64,000 bases of DNA, taken from Watersipora subatra (lineage: Eukaryota > Bryozoa > Gymnolaemata > Cheilostomatida > Watersiporidae). The notes below the pieces were generated by a model. The model saw only the letters and a program-made list of their open reading frames with translations. It made no database searches and was not told the DNA's origin. A program made the position numbers and the translations under genes. This document shows, piece after piece, positions 1-10,794 of this stretch (position 1 is its first letter; every line of letters begins with the position of its first letter). The stretch lies in assembly GCF_963576615.1 (NCBI RefSeq), contig NC_088714.1:29880558-29944557 (forward strand). The letters run 5' to 3'.

Positions 1-4
1 TAAC

Positions 5-50
5 ATTCAGCATGGTAAAATTTGAATGATCAAATTTTACTATGCTGAAT
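5..50. repeat. Inverted repeat (hairpin), 21-base arms
   Basis: Arms 5-25 and 30-50 pair with one G/A mismatch around a 4-base loop (ATGA). Copy 2 has it at 36859-36904, right at the restart of the unit. Confidence 0.85.
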
Positions 51-309
51 GGTTAATAAATCCCTGCTCAAGTTCCAGAGATATGATCAATACTAAAAAT
101 GTAATATCGAGAACGAATCTCATGTATGCAGTTATTGAAGAATATCTAATAATGTGTTTTAGACAAGTAAAAGTAATCCTAGTTGTTCTTTAAACTACAG
201 GTTAATATAAGATAATTATATTAGAATCTTTAAAATGTTGTTTGGTATAAATATACTAGATACAAATAACAATGTTGGAGCTTAAGTATTTCTATGAAAG
301 CTTTATTGA

Positions 310-440
310 GTACTGAGTGTTGAATATTGAGTATTGAATATTGATTATTGGCTATCGAATATTGACGATCAAATATTGACAATTGAATATTGACGATCGA
401 ATATTGATCATTGAATATTGACTATTGAATATTGAGCTGT
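310..440. repeat. Degenerate short tandem repeat (GAATATTGAxxATT)
   Basis: GAATATTGA recurs at about 14-base spacing with variable ACT/ACG/TCA fillers. Copy 2: about 37164-37294. Confidence 0.7.
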
Positions 441-698
441 CAGTAGCATTTTGAAAGCCATTGAGATAACATAAAAAGATATAGACAGTTTTTCTCAAAT
501 TTCGTCTGCAACTTATTGTACTGTATTATTTGAAATGAAATTTGAAAAATGTCAAGCTACCACCTCATTTGCACTACTTTTATTCCTTGTATACATCTAT
601 CTCATGAGAGATAGTGAACCCTTTCAATGTCATCTGATGAGAAATGGCACAAAGTTTTGAAATTATATAAAGGTGAGTAAATGGCAGTGAGTAATTCT

Positions 699-704
699 TT
701 TATT
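699..704 (-). terminator. AATAAA polyadenylation signal downstream of gene B
   Basis: AATAAA on the minus strand about 120 bases past the gene B stop, a plausible 3' UTR position. Copy 2 has it at 37553-37558. Confidence 0.45.
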
Positions 705-1029
705 TGAACATATTAGAATCTTTTATCTGCATTAATGTTTACCATATACTAATACTGCAAACAATCAGTTCCATATTTCACGCAGTTCTGCTGCCAAGTA
801 TAACATTTACATCAGAATGAGTCATTATTGTCGCCGAATAAATTGGACTTTCACAGACGGTGGTGTCAGAAGGAGTGACATCGGGTACTTTCTAACATCC
901 CGACTTGGTAGTTCACCAGCCAACTTTACCGTAAAGTTCTGTAGAATATTGGCCAAAAAGAGAAATATCCTTGACTTAGCCAACACTTCACCTGGACAAC
1001 CTCTTCTTCCAGATCCGAAACCTAAGAAG

Positions 1030-1675
1030 CTGCAAGCAGTAATAGCAAGGGTGATAACTGTAAGTAGTAATAGCAGGGGTGATAACTGCAAGCAATAATA
1101 GCAGTGGTGATAACTGCAAGTAGTAATAGCAGTGGTGATAACTGCAAGTAGTAATAGCAGGGGTGATAACTGCAAGTAGTAATAGCAGGGGTGATAACTG
1201 CAAGCAGTAATAGCAGTGGTGATAACTGCAAGTAGTAATAGCAGTAGTGATAACTGCAAGTAGTAATAGCAGGGGTGATAACTGCAAGCAGTAATAGCAG
1301 TGGTGATAACTGCAAGCAGTATTAGCAGGGGTGATAACTGCAAGCAGTATTAGCAGGGGTGATAACTGTAAGCAATAATAGCAAGGGGGATAAGCGCAAG
1401 TAGTAATAGCAGGGGTGATAACTGCAAGCAGTAATAGCAGGGGTGATAACTGCAAGTAGTAATAGCAGGGGTGATAACTGCAAGCAGTAATAGCAGGGGG
1501 GATGACTGCAAGCAGTAATAGCAGGGGGGATGACTGCAAGCAGTAATAGCAGGGGTGATGACTGCAAACAGTAATAGCAGGGATGATAACTGCAAGCAGT
1601 AATAGCAGGGGTGATAACTGCAAGCAGTAATAGCAGTGGTGATAACTGCAAACAGTAATAGCAGGGATGATAACA
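1030..1675. repeat. 28-bp minisatellite, about 23 units, abutting exon B10
   Basis: Unit (plus strand) GCAAGTAGTAATAGCAGGGG plus TGATAACT. It starts at the base next to the exon B10 acceptor. On the minus strand each unit ends ...CTGCTTGCAG, the same sequence as the true acceptor. Long minus-strand reading frames here are repeat-driven, not genes. Confidence 0.95.
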
Positions 1676-1799
1676 CTCGACTTTCTGTCTGCTGGTGACG
1701 GGCATCTTAAGTTTAATTTTACTGCTATCAGCGGTGGTGTAATGAAAATTCTTTGTATGATCTTTAACCTTATTCTATTTATGGGAGGAGTTCATTGAT

Positions 1800-1970
1800 G
1801 TTTGCACACTTACCAAAGGCTGTACACTTACCGTAGTCCGAACACTTACTGTAATCTATACAGTTACTGTAGTTTGTACTCTCACTCTGGTGTACACATT
1901 CACCGAGATGTGTGCAAATACACTGTAGAGTATAGACTCACTGTCATGTACGCTGTGTACCATAGGCTGG
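1800..1970. repeat. Degenerate ~15-bp repeat (ACACTTACYGTAGTC type)
   Basis: About ten imperfect units in gene B intron 9. Copy 2 at about 38654-38824. Confidence 0.6.
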
Positions 1971-2257
1971 AGTTTTATTCTTAAATTCATTAAAATTCAG
2001 GATTGAAAAATCTGCTTCGTGATGGATTTGATCAAGAAACTGCCCATTCCTCAGGCGATAATCTTACCAACTAAGCTACATTATTTATTAGACCTTATGA
2101 GCCGCTATATCGGCTAGAACATGCACTGCACTAAAACTTGCTTTCTTGGCTCTTATTAGCGAGTTTAGCTATATGGATAGTTCCGCATCCAAATTAGTCA
2201 TTGGCAATGTGCCAGGCTAATGGCAAGTGACTACATTACCTGTCACTGTTTATAAAC

Positions 2258-2297
2258 TGATTTTTATACCCGGGCATTGCTGGGCATTCGGCTAGTA
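2258..2297. mobile_element. Terminal fragment of a dispersed element
   Basis: CCCGGGCATTGCTGGGCATT followed by CGGCTAGT resembles the repeated end sequence that seeds the 10-bp array at 22486. A short fragment; the class is uncertain. Confidence 0.35.
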
Positions 2298-2984
2298 ACA
2301 TAAAATAGGGAGATGGACAAATGTAGGTAAGCACTAACTTTTGTCGCAAAGGATGGTCGCGATCCACCAATTGCCCAGTTGCATCTAGAAACCTGTCAGG
2401 TTTGACAGTAAAAGGATCCTCATAAGCCTCAGGATTGTGAGCTATATAGTAGGAATTCATCAGAACAAAAGTATTGGCTGGAACCTGTACGAACATATAT
2501 CATCACACTTAGAGGTTAGCCAACACATAAGAACAGACACGGACATGTGGAAACCTCAAGTTTAACAATGTAAAATGGAAAATTTTAGCAGAAATTTCAA
2601 AAAAGCTCTAGCAGTAGAAGTAAGATTATACAATAGACATCAGTGCTGGTGCAAATGTTAAACTTCAGTTATTTCTCTAGCTCAAGTACGTCTTAGAGGT
2701 TTTACAACCATGAAACTAATATATTTGATCACTTCGGCTAAAATATAACCTGTGATATCTACCAGTAATGGCATAAGCCATATATTGAAGTAACCTTATA
2801 TCCTGACACTGCGGTATCTCGTATGGTCATGTGTGGAACCAGAAATGGCAGCTGAGTCAAGTATCTGAAGTGTTCAAGAACATATGACTCCACCTGTGGC
2901 AGCTTGTCTCTGAAAGTTCAAATGGCAGTGCTTGCTGTCATTATGAATGCGGTATTAATATTCACAATGTTTTGGTAAGCTACA

Positions 2985-3200
2985 TGCAGCTCTATGCCTA
3001 TGTATCACTGTTTCTATATAACTTTGTGTTTATGTAGCTTTGGGTCTATGTTGCTCCGTGTCTATGCAGTTCTGCGTCAATGCTGCTCTGCGTCTATGCA
3101 GCTCTGCGTCTATGCAGCTCTGCGTCTACGCAGTTCTGTGTCTATGCAGCTCTGCGTCTGCCTGCTGTATATAGCTCTGCATTTATATAGCTCTGCCTTT
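2985..3200. repeat. 16-bp tandem repeat (GCAGCTCTGCGTCTAT), imperfect
   Basis: About a dozen units in gene B intron 7, degenerating to both sides. Confidence 0.8.
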
Positions 3201-4477
3201 AAGCATTTCGGTGTCCGCCTAATCATAGAGTACTAACAATTTTTTCATTTTTCAAAATACCGATCAACTGTACATATTTTGGCCACGGGGGCCACTCAAA
3301 TTTTATAAAAATTATCATCATCATCTTACAAAAAAGATTTGGCAATTTTGTGAAAAACACCAAAAAACCAAAATATTCGTATTCATATTTTACTGTATCG
3401 TTTTTATAAACAGAAGAATAAATTGTATTAAGCTGATTTTCTGTCAAAAAGGAAAGACAATTCTCTTTTGTCAAGCAAAGGAAGAACTGTTCCTGGATAA
3501 AGCACATTGCCTTGGATTGACATCCAAAGACAACACTGTGACATTCAGCTAACACATAAAAGTTAAAAATGCTCTAAAGTTGACCCTTACTTGTCCTTGA
3601 GAGTGATTGTGTGAGTTAGTTCAAACTGGCTGTCAATCTCCGCTTGTAACCTTTTTTGTAATGTTGGATCATGCAGAAGGTCCAAAAAAATTTGACGTAA
3701 GCTCCGCCCACTCGTCTCCAAACCTGAGAATTAGAAGTTTAACACTGATGAAAATGCCCTGTTATAAAATAATGCATTTTATGGACATGGAGCTGTTGCA
3801 TATCATTGAATGAAAGGGTTTGCTGACAGTCTATTCTGTTTACAATATCTGAATGACAGCGTTAATCTAGCACTATTAATCTGTCACCTCTGAGCCATGG
3901 TAATGAAAACAGCAATATGACAGCGACTTACTCTCACAGTGTAGGGCACGAATCTTATAACTTCAAAAAGTGGGATGAATAAAAAAATTCTTTTGGCCTT
4001 TTATCCATGTTGCTCGCAGAGGGAGCAATTACATGAGAGCTGTTAACAGAGATATTGTAATAAAAGAGGAGAAAACTCCTGATGAGATTACAGTGCTACG
4101 GTAACTGTAAGTGAATCTGTGACGTTTTTCTGTCTGTTGCTCACCAATTTTATTGTCTGTCAATGCTCGAAGAATCACTGCATTTGGACTGGAATGGGCA
4201 CAAAAATTTGTTTCGGTGTGTAGTGCATTTGGCCAGATACCATTAGTGATTTGACGATGGGGATTAAATCACCCTTAATTACCAACCCTGTGTGTTCAAT
4301 GCTTTTAATATTTCCGGTGTTTATCCTTTTGAACTAAAGTGATTAACTGCGGACGTTATAATTGATAAGCCACGTTGTTAACTGACATCTAGATATTGTT
4401 CTGCATGATTTTATTTTGCTGAACTATATGAATAGCTCTGCAATTATTTTTAAAGATGGCAAAAGGTATGTGTCAGT

Positions 4478-4663
4478 AATTTTTACTATAATAAGAGCCG
4501 TGTCTGTCTGTCCAAAGCCATGCTAAAAGCGTCAGGAAAAAAAGGGAATCAGAGACCAGATATTCAGTTTCTCCATCAAGCATGCCACCATCTGCGCCAC
4601 TTAACCACTTGTTGCCTTGCAGAGTAATTATGCACATACTTATTACACCTGATGATCTCTCAT
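4478..4663 (-). mobile_element. tRNA-derived SINE-like element
   Basis: Tail TACTATAATAAGAGCCGTGT and CTGTCTGTCC at the low end, head GAGAGATCATCAGGTGTAAT at the high end. The same head and tail recur in at least eight other places in the unit. Confidence 0.6.
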
Positions 4664-4989
4664 GGTGCACATGACTGACTACTAGTGCAACATATCATGT
4701 GAAATGTGAAGAAACACACATGAAACAGCACGTGAAATAGCACAAGAAATAGCATGTGAAATGTTATTTATCTTCACGGCTGATATTCTTCATACTTACT
4801 GCCAAGAAGTTATTGATACTGACTACTAGTTGGAAAAACTTTTAGCTAAGGTTGTTAGTATGTATTTGTGAAAAGTTATCCCTGCCTAAGGTTCTAGTCT
4901 TTAGAGGCAGAGAGCTGTTATTACCTACCTGCATAAGGTTATTACCTAAAGCTTGTATCGTGAACCTGTTGAGACAAATTACTACCTAC

Positions 4990-5128
4990 CAGCAGAAACA
5001 AAGTTGAGCATTAGACCCTTCATATCCTCATCATCTAGCAAAGGTTTACCATCTTTATCTAGCTCTTCTTGTTGGATTTCAATAAATTAGTCCAAACATC
5101 CTCGCTTGTTGCTGGCATCAAATGAAGC
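4990..5128 (-). pseudogene. Gene B exon 6 with premature TAA
   Basis: Reads ASFDASNKRGCLD, then TAA (5087-5089), then FIEIQQEELDKDGKP, in the same frame as gene A exon 6 (CLD-Tyr-FIEIQ). Exon length 139, acceptor TTGTAG and donor GTAGGT are all intact, so the stop is a single nonsense change and not a misread frame. Confidence 0.88.
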
Positions 5129-5141
5129 CTACAAGTTGATG

Positions 5142-5858
5142 TATCGATAAAGTATTGGTAAAGTATTAATAAATTGTTGATAAAGTGTTGATAAAGTGTT
5201 GATAAAGTGTTTATAAAGTGTTGATAAAGGATTGATGAAGTGTTGATGAAGTGTTGATGAAGTGTTGATGAAGTGTTGATGAAGTGTTGATGAAGTGTTG
5301 ATGAAGTGTTGATGAAGAGTTGATGAAGTGTTGATGAAGTGTTGATGAAGTGTTGATGAAGTGTTGATGAAGTGTTGATGAAGTGTTGATGAAGTGTTGA
5401 TGAAGTGTTGATGAAGTGTTGATGAAGAGTTGATGAAGTGTTGATGAAGTGTTGATGAAGTGTTGATGAAGTGTTGATGAAGTGTTGATGAAGTGTTGAT
5501 GAAGTGTTGATGAAGTGTTGATAAAGTATTGATGAAGTGTTGATGAGGTGTTGATGAAGTGTTGATAAAGTGTTGATGAAGTGTTGATGAAGTGTTGATG
5601 AAGTGTTGATGAAGTGTTGATGAAGTGTTGATGAAGTGTTGATGAAGTGTTGATGAAGTGTTGATGAAGTGTTGATGAAGTGTTGATGAAGTGTTGATGA
5701 AGTGTTGATGAAGTGTTGATGAAGTGTTGATAAAGTGTTGATGAAGTGTTGATGAAGTGTTGATGAAGTGTTGATGAAGTGTTGATGAAGTGTTGATGAA
5801 GTGTTGATAAAGTATTGATAAAGTATTGATAAAGTATTGATAAAGTATTGATAAAGGG
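5142..5858. repeat. 11-bp minisatellite (GATGAAGTGTT), about 65 units
   Basis: In gene B intron 5, ending 14 bases from the exon B6 acceptor. GATAAAGTATT variants occupy both edges. A 256-residue minus-strand frame (INTSSTLHQHF repeats) is a repeat product. Confidence 0.95.
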
Positions 5859-6757
5859 CTAATAACTAGCCATATACAGATGACCATTAAATTTAACAAT
5901 TTATATGGAGATACATGAACACTTCCTCAAACCATGAAAACAGTTAAAAACACTCAGACGCCATTTATTATAATGCAAGACTAATTTCATTCTGTGAGAA
6001 AAAATATTTTTACTGTTAAATTTAAGAGTTTTTTTTATCAAATGTACCTTTTAAGAACAGTTTCTTGCCTATGCTCTTTTATGTAAACAAGCCAGTCAAT
6101 ATGCCAATTTTTTTCTGATTGGTCAAAGGAAGTAATTTATATACATTTTTGGAGCTTTTGAGTTTGTATATTTGTAAGTTTGTCTCTTATGGAAATTGAG
6201 ACACTTGGAGTTAGAGAGCTGAAAATTGGCATGTAAGATCCTTGAGAGAATAGGAACTTAACAGAGAGGTTTGCTAAGGTCAATGGCAGCCTTGAAGGCC
6301 GATTACTAGAGCCAAAGTAGTGAATTAGCTTGAAAATTACTAAAATCAATGTGCTTCTATTTTAAGTTTGGATTTCAATAAATTTTCTAATCAATTTCTG
6401 CAAGCATGTTTTATTATGTGCAAAAATAGAACAACAGTTCAAAATAATGTGCAATATTTCATATATGAGCGCGAGTTACGCAAGTTTGACCTTGTAATAT
6501 ACAAAGGTTATAAAAGAGTTAAGTACCTGTTTTTATCATAGTTATAAACGAACCTTCAGGATACACAAGCTGTCCGTTTTCAAAAGCATTATTAATGTCA
6601 ATGTCAAACCACATAAAAGGTCCAATTTACTTTCATTACAAAAAAGAAAGTTTTATTCAATGTTTATTTACTTCCATTAAAACATAAGTTTTTGAATTAA
6701 AGAAAGTCAAAAAAGATTTTATGAAAGTAAATTTGCTCCCTTAATAAATCCAGAAAC

Positions 6758-7241
6758 ATGATGCCTTTAAAGAAGAAAACCACATCTACAAAATTATATG
6801 AAACACACAGAAAGAAGTAGCAGAGAAAATTTAAATCACCAGAACATAAACTTAAGAGATTTGAAGAACATAAAGAAAGAACTATAAGACTTCAAGATTT
6901 TGACAGAAGGAAACTCTAGAACAGACAGTGGCAAAAGTTAAAGAACAAAGTTTACAAGTTTTTCCAAATAAAACTGCAGAAGAAATTGCCAACAAGTACA
7001 TGTATAATACTGAAAGAATTCGAATTGCACTACAGTGTCGAGTGAAACAGTTCAAAAAAGTGCTTTATAATGCTGCTTAAGCATGTCAAAATAAATCTAT
7101 GGAAGAGTTTCTTGAAAGTCTTGAACAACAAAGAATAAGAGCAACTCAACAGAGACAGAAAGAAACTGTTAATAAAACATCAAAATAATTGCAGAATAAG
7201 AAAAACAAGAAAGTCAATAATTTCTGGTCAAATGACTAAAG
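6758..7241 (+). pseudogene. Decayed coding relic, unknown protein
   Basis: Plus-strand reading, antisense inside gene B intron 5: MMPLKKKTTSTKLYETHRKK, then a stop, a frameshift near 6915, then ETLEQTVAKVKEQSL, AEEIANKYMYNTERIRIALQ and SMEEFLESLEQQRIRATQQR with further stops. It looks like a charged, helical protein fragment, broken at least four times. The family is not recognised; a mobile-element or retrocopy source is possible. Codons are strongly A-rich, so part of the signal may be composition. Confidence 0.35.
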
Positions 7242-7336
7242 GATACAAACGCTTGAAGCACAAAGGAAAAAAATACACTTGAACGATATGGTGAAATTAT
7301 TGCATGGCATTTGTGTTATTTATGTTGGGTGTTCAA

Positions 7337-7580
7337 AGGTTGGAGGTCTACAACACCTGCATGTATGGGCTTTGAAAGGTTGGAGGTCTACAACACCTGC
7401 ATGTATGGGCTTTGAAAGGTTGGAGGTCTACAACACCTGCATGTATGGGCTTTGAAAGGTTGGAGGTCTACAACACCTGCATGTATGGGCTTTGAAAGGT
7501 TGGAGGTCTACAACACCTGCATGTATGGGCTTTGAAAGGTTGGAGGTCTACAACACCTGCATGTATGGGCTTTGAAATGT
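7337..7580. repeat. 40-bp minisatellite, 6 identical units
   Basis: Unit GGTTGGAGGTCTACAACACC plus TGCATGTATGGGCTTTGAAA. No difference seen among units or between the two segment copies. Confidence 0.95.
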
Positions 7581-7955
7581 TAAAACCAAAAACATTGCTC
7601 ACCATAAAGTTCTTTAAAAGCATCTCATCATGAGAAACGAATAATCGGTGATTATAAAACCAATTTTCTCGCTATTACAAATCTTTTTATTCAAAGTTGA
7701 AGTATAATGGTTAATGTATTAGCTTACATCTACTTCATATACATGTACATGCATATACATCTTCCTTTTTCACAAATTGTGAATATCAAAAACATACCAT
7801 CTCTTCTTACATATTTACTTTGCACTGCCATTATGACAGAATGTGTAGCATTATTAAAATTAACACTCTGTTTTACAAAATGAATATGGTTAAAAGAAAT
7901 TAAGACAGTTATTGAGTTTATTCCTAGGAAACACTGGGTACTCTTGCTAAGACAT

Positions 7956-7976
7956 AATAATAATAATAATAATAAA
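7956..7976. repeat. (TAA)n microsatellite
   Basis: Copy 2 (44810-44826) is two trinucleotides longer, shifting the offset by 6. Confidence 0.9.
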
Positions 7977-8019
7977 ATAAAACAACTTCTGCAGCTCATG
8001 TGTTTGTATGCTGAAAGAC

Positions 8020-8166
8020 CTTTTGACCTTTTGACCTTTTGTGCTAAGGTTATTGAGATTTTTTGGTTGATAAGTCAGAGATTCCATTAAAAATGTCGGA
8101 ATTTTTGTCGATGATTAAAGAGAATAGCCAACAGCCACCGAGTTCAGAGTTCAGAGTTCAGAGCTC
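8020..8166. repeat. Short direct repeats (ACCTTTTG; AGTTCAG)
   Basis: GACCTTTT x3 near 8026-8041 and GAGTTCA x4 near 8141-8166. Confidence 0.7.
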
Positions 8167-9804
8167 ACCTATTCATGTAAAAAGGCTAGTTGACTTGCTC
8201 CAAAATGATTTGGTTTGCTGAAGCCAGAAGGAATTGAACTTCAAATAATTCACGCTCTAATAAGTTGAACCAATGAAAGCTTCATATTTTCATTACATTC
8301 TGTAACTTTTGATACTTGACTATTGTTTATTTACTCTCAGATCAAAATAAAGTTTAGCTGTGTTAAAGTTAACATACATGTAGTTACATGTAACTTTATA
8401 TTTAACATAAATTTAACACAAAGTTTAACAGTTTAACATAGTTTAAAAGTGTAATTAAATCTATATATAAGTAAATGCTTTATGCTTAATGGCTCAGTGA
8501 AACATTTATATTTATAAACATTCACCTTTGCTTCATCTATTCGTGTTTTTATGAAGTCATTAACGACTCCCCTCGCTACTTCCAGCTTTCTATGGGTGTC
8601 TCGAAACAAGAACTTGAAATGAAAGAGAAACGGGAGGGCATCCAGGACCGCCCCACTCGACAAGGGAACTGTTCCTTCGACTAGTCTCTCACTCATTTCA
8701 TTAATCTTTTGGCAGACTTCATCGTCGTAGGAATATTTCTCACCAAACATCTGAATTAAAATTTCACTTTACAGCTGGCTAAAGGATCGTGAAAAGCAAA
8801 ATGAGGTTCTCAAACAGAAAGTAGCAATGAGCAGACAACTCAAGGTTCTTTGTTAATCATGACAAACAAAAGGTTGAGGAATTCAACTAAAGTAAAAAAC
8901 TGTGAACACAAATAATAAAAGTTATACCATAATTTTTTTATTTGAGTTAGTAACATCAACAAAATGATGTTTTTTTGTTACATGTTAAAGGAAAAAAGGA
9001 AAGACAGAAATCAGGAATTATTGAGTGAGTTGAACAAACGTGCTTTAAGGTTGGTAATCTATTGTAGATTAAAGTATGGTAGATGAGTTGGGATAGTGAA
9101 TTGAAGGTTGTAGTAACACAAATTTCATGAGCTGAAACATACGATGGTGGATACAATATGTTGGATATAATATGTTGGTGCCACAGAGTAATAAAAGATG
9201 TTTATCATAACGAAATGATATACATGTATGTATACCATATATGATATGAAATAAAGAAGTTCAACTTCTGAGCACCTTGAAAATAATTTTAATTTTAAAC
9301 TTTTGACTATGTTTAGATATTGCTTTGCTTTCTTTTCTGAAAACAACTTGTTTTCCAATACTCACCTGGTTCCACTTTTAGTAAGGTTGGTGCATTTAGG
9401 GCTAATAATCAAAGATTAACATTTTGATACCATCTCAACTCTGACCTCGCACTGTATTGATACATGGTACCGGAGAACAGTCCTTACTCACCATAGAAGC
9501 AATAACACAACACACATAGCCTGTGCTCAGCTCTGCCGCATCTATCACATGACTATCTTTTTGGTGAATGTCATCAATCATATCTTTTATTGTTTCTTGC
9601 ATGACATATTCCAGATCTGCAATGCCTGGTCCATAGGCTTTCATAGCCTTAAAAAATATGCGCCGCAGCATAATTTGCTCATCATTCAGTGTCTTCAACA
9701 TAAAGCATATCATGACAAGAAATTTTGATTTACACTAATCCAGACATCTGCTAATTGTAAGAGTGCAAATCGGATTTCTGTCAGTTATTTGGGAGTTGTC
9801 TTCC

Positions 9805-10000
9805 TAATCTTTACTATGATAAAACCCATATCTGCCTGTCTGTTTGTTTGAAGCCAGGGTTTGAAATTAGAATAAAATATTGCTTCATCTGAAATTTAAG
9901 CTCGCGACACTCGGCTTTGCAGACCACAACTCTAACTGCACTAATCCAATTAAGAACAGGCAATTGTACATATAGTAATTCTCTGTGCTTAATCGGCACA
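9805..10000 (-). mobile_element. tRNA-derived SINE-like element
   Basis: Minus-strand TAGTGCAGTTAGAGTTGTGG resembles an A box region, followed by a degenerate B box. Tail TTTACTATGATAAAACCC. Its head runs into the 22-bp array at 10008. Confidence 0.55.
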
Positions 10001-10007
10001 CTAGACG

Positions 10008-10175
10008 ATGTCTCATGACACACTTGACGTTGTCTCATGACGCACTTGACGATGTCTCATGAAACACTAAACGATGTCTCATGACACACTAAATGATGTC
10101 TCATGACATACTTGACGATGTCTCATGACACACTTGACGATGTCTCATGGCACGCTTGACGATGTCTCATGGTAC
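10008..10175. repeat. 22-bp tandem repeat (GATGTCTCATGACACACTTGAC), 8 units
   Basis: The unit resembles the SINE head with flank (GATGATCTCTCATGG...CACTAGAC). Confidence 0.85.
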
Positions 10176-10258
10176 ACCCGGACTGTAATGGTACTAGTAC
10201 ATATATAACCATGAAGTTACCTCTGCTACTCTTATAGTTAGGCAAAGAGCGATAGTAT

Positions 10259-10315
10259 TTAAAGTACCTGAGAAATCAAACTTGCTCTTTGCAGACCAGA
10301 TTTTCGACCCAAAGA
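10259..10315 (-). pseudogene. Possible relic of gene B exon 3
   Basis: Minus-strand reading NSLGRKSGLQRASLISQ is followed by a GTACTT donor and lies about 570 bases upstream of exon B4, close to the 513-base spacing of exons 3 and 4 in gene A. It shares LGR and a loose R-x-S-x-I pattern with gene A exon 3, but has no AG acceptor at the expected place and is shorter. Chance similarity is a real alternative. Confidence 0.25.
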
Positions 10316-10794
10316 GTTTTGCAAGTAATGATGACAAAATGACTTGGAATGATTAGGGTAAGTTGATAGTTCAGAGTACACCAAAACAACAAAATGTCCA
10401 TGAGAGTTTTGAGATAGCTGTTGAGGAAGAAATACAGTGTTAAAGATTAACCTTTTTAATTTTATTCTTTCTAAAAGCAATGGTTGACTATGAAGATTAA
10501 TTCATCACTGAGTATTTGTGGACTTTCTAGCAAAATTATAGAAAATACAATACGAATATTTCGTAGCTCTAAATACAATGGGTTTGATATTCACTCAATA
10601 TTTTACGATTATTTCATTAGCGATGTGATTTTAGTATTTCTAATAACTTAAAATTTTTTGTGCACAAAAACTGTTGAGAAATATCTAGAGAAGTGTTAAT
10701 ATTCTCAATGCTTCACCTTAGTTTAATTAACTTTCTCTTGGGAAAGTAAACCAACTTAATCCAGCAATGATTGATGATAATAATGATAACATTC

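Larger units (their letters stand above)
1..824. other. 3' flank of gene B, no gene
   Basis: AT-rich. Holds a 21-bp-arm hairpin (5-50), a degenerate GAATATTGA-type repeat with ~14-base spacing (310-440), and the AATAAA at 699-704. No coding region supported. Confidence 0.6.
825..9692 (-). pseudogene. Cytochrome P450 gene B, exons 4-10 only, with in-frame TAA
   Basis: Paralog of gene A. Exons in order: 9492-9692, 8526-8750, 4990-5128, 3591-3723, 2795-2909, 2339-2484, 825-1029. Lengths (201, 225, 139, 133, 115, 146, 205) and phases equal those of gene A exons 4-10, and all splice sites are GT-AG. Motifs kept: AGLETS, EHFR, KPDRF and FGSGRRGCPGE with the heme cysteine. The last exon is about three quarters identical to gene A in protein. 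Defects: TAA at 5087-5089 where gene A has Tyr, which would end translation before the I-helix; and no counterpart of exons 1-2 (anchor, hinge) in 9.7-14.4 kb. It ends with tandem TAA-TGA (822-827). It is either a young pseudogene or a 3' cassette that is not translated in full. The identity as P450 is certain; the status is inferred. Confidence 0.85.

Noticed and set aside
1030-1675. CRISPR-like array (28-bp period)
   Set aside because: Units are contiguous with no unique spacers, no cas genes, and the genome is an animal's.
825-1705. Several long minus-strand frames rich in LLLLLAVITPAIT
   Set aside because: They are readings of the 28-bp array. Only 825-1029 is real coding sequence (exon B10).
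5087-5089. UAA read as tyrosine (alternative nuclear code)
   Set aside because: Tyr is indeed the gene A residue, but no animal nuclear code is known to do this, and gene B itself ends with TAA at the homologous terminus.
5129-5899. 256-residue INTSSTLHQHF repeat frame
   Set aside because: Product of the 11-bp array (3 units = 33 bases); intronic and variable between copies.
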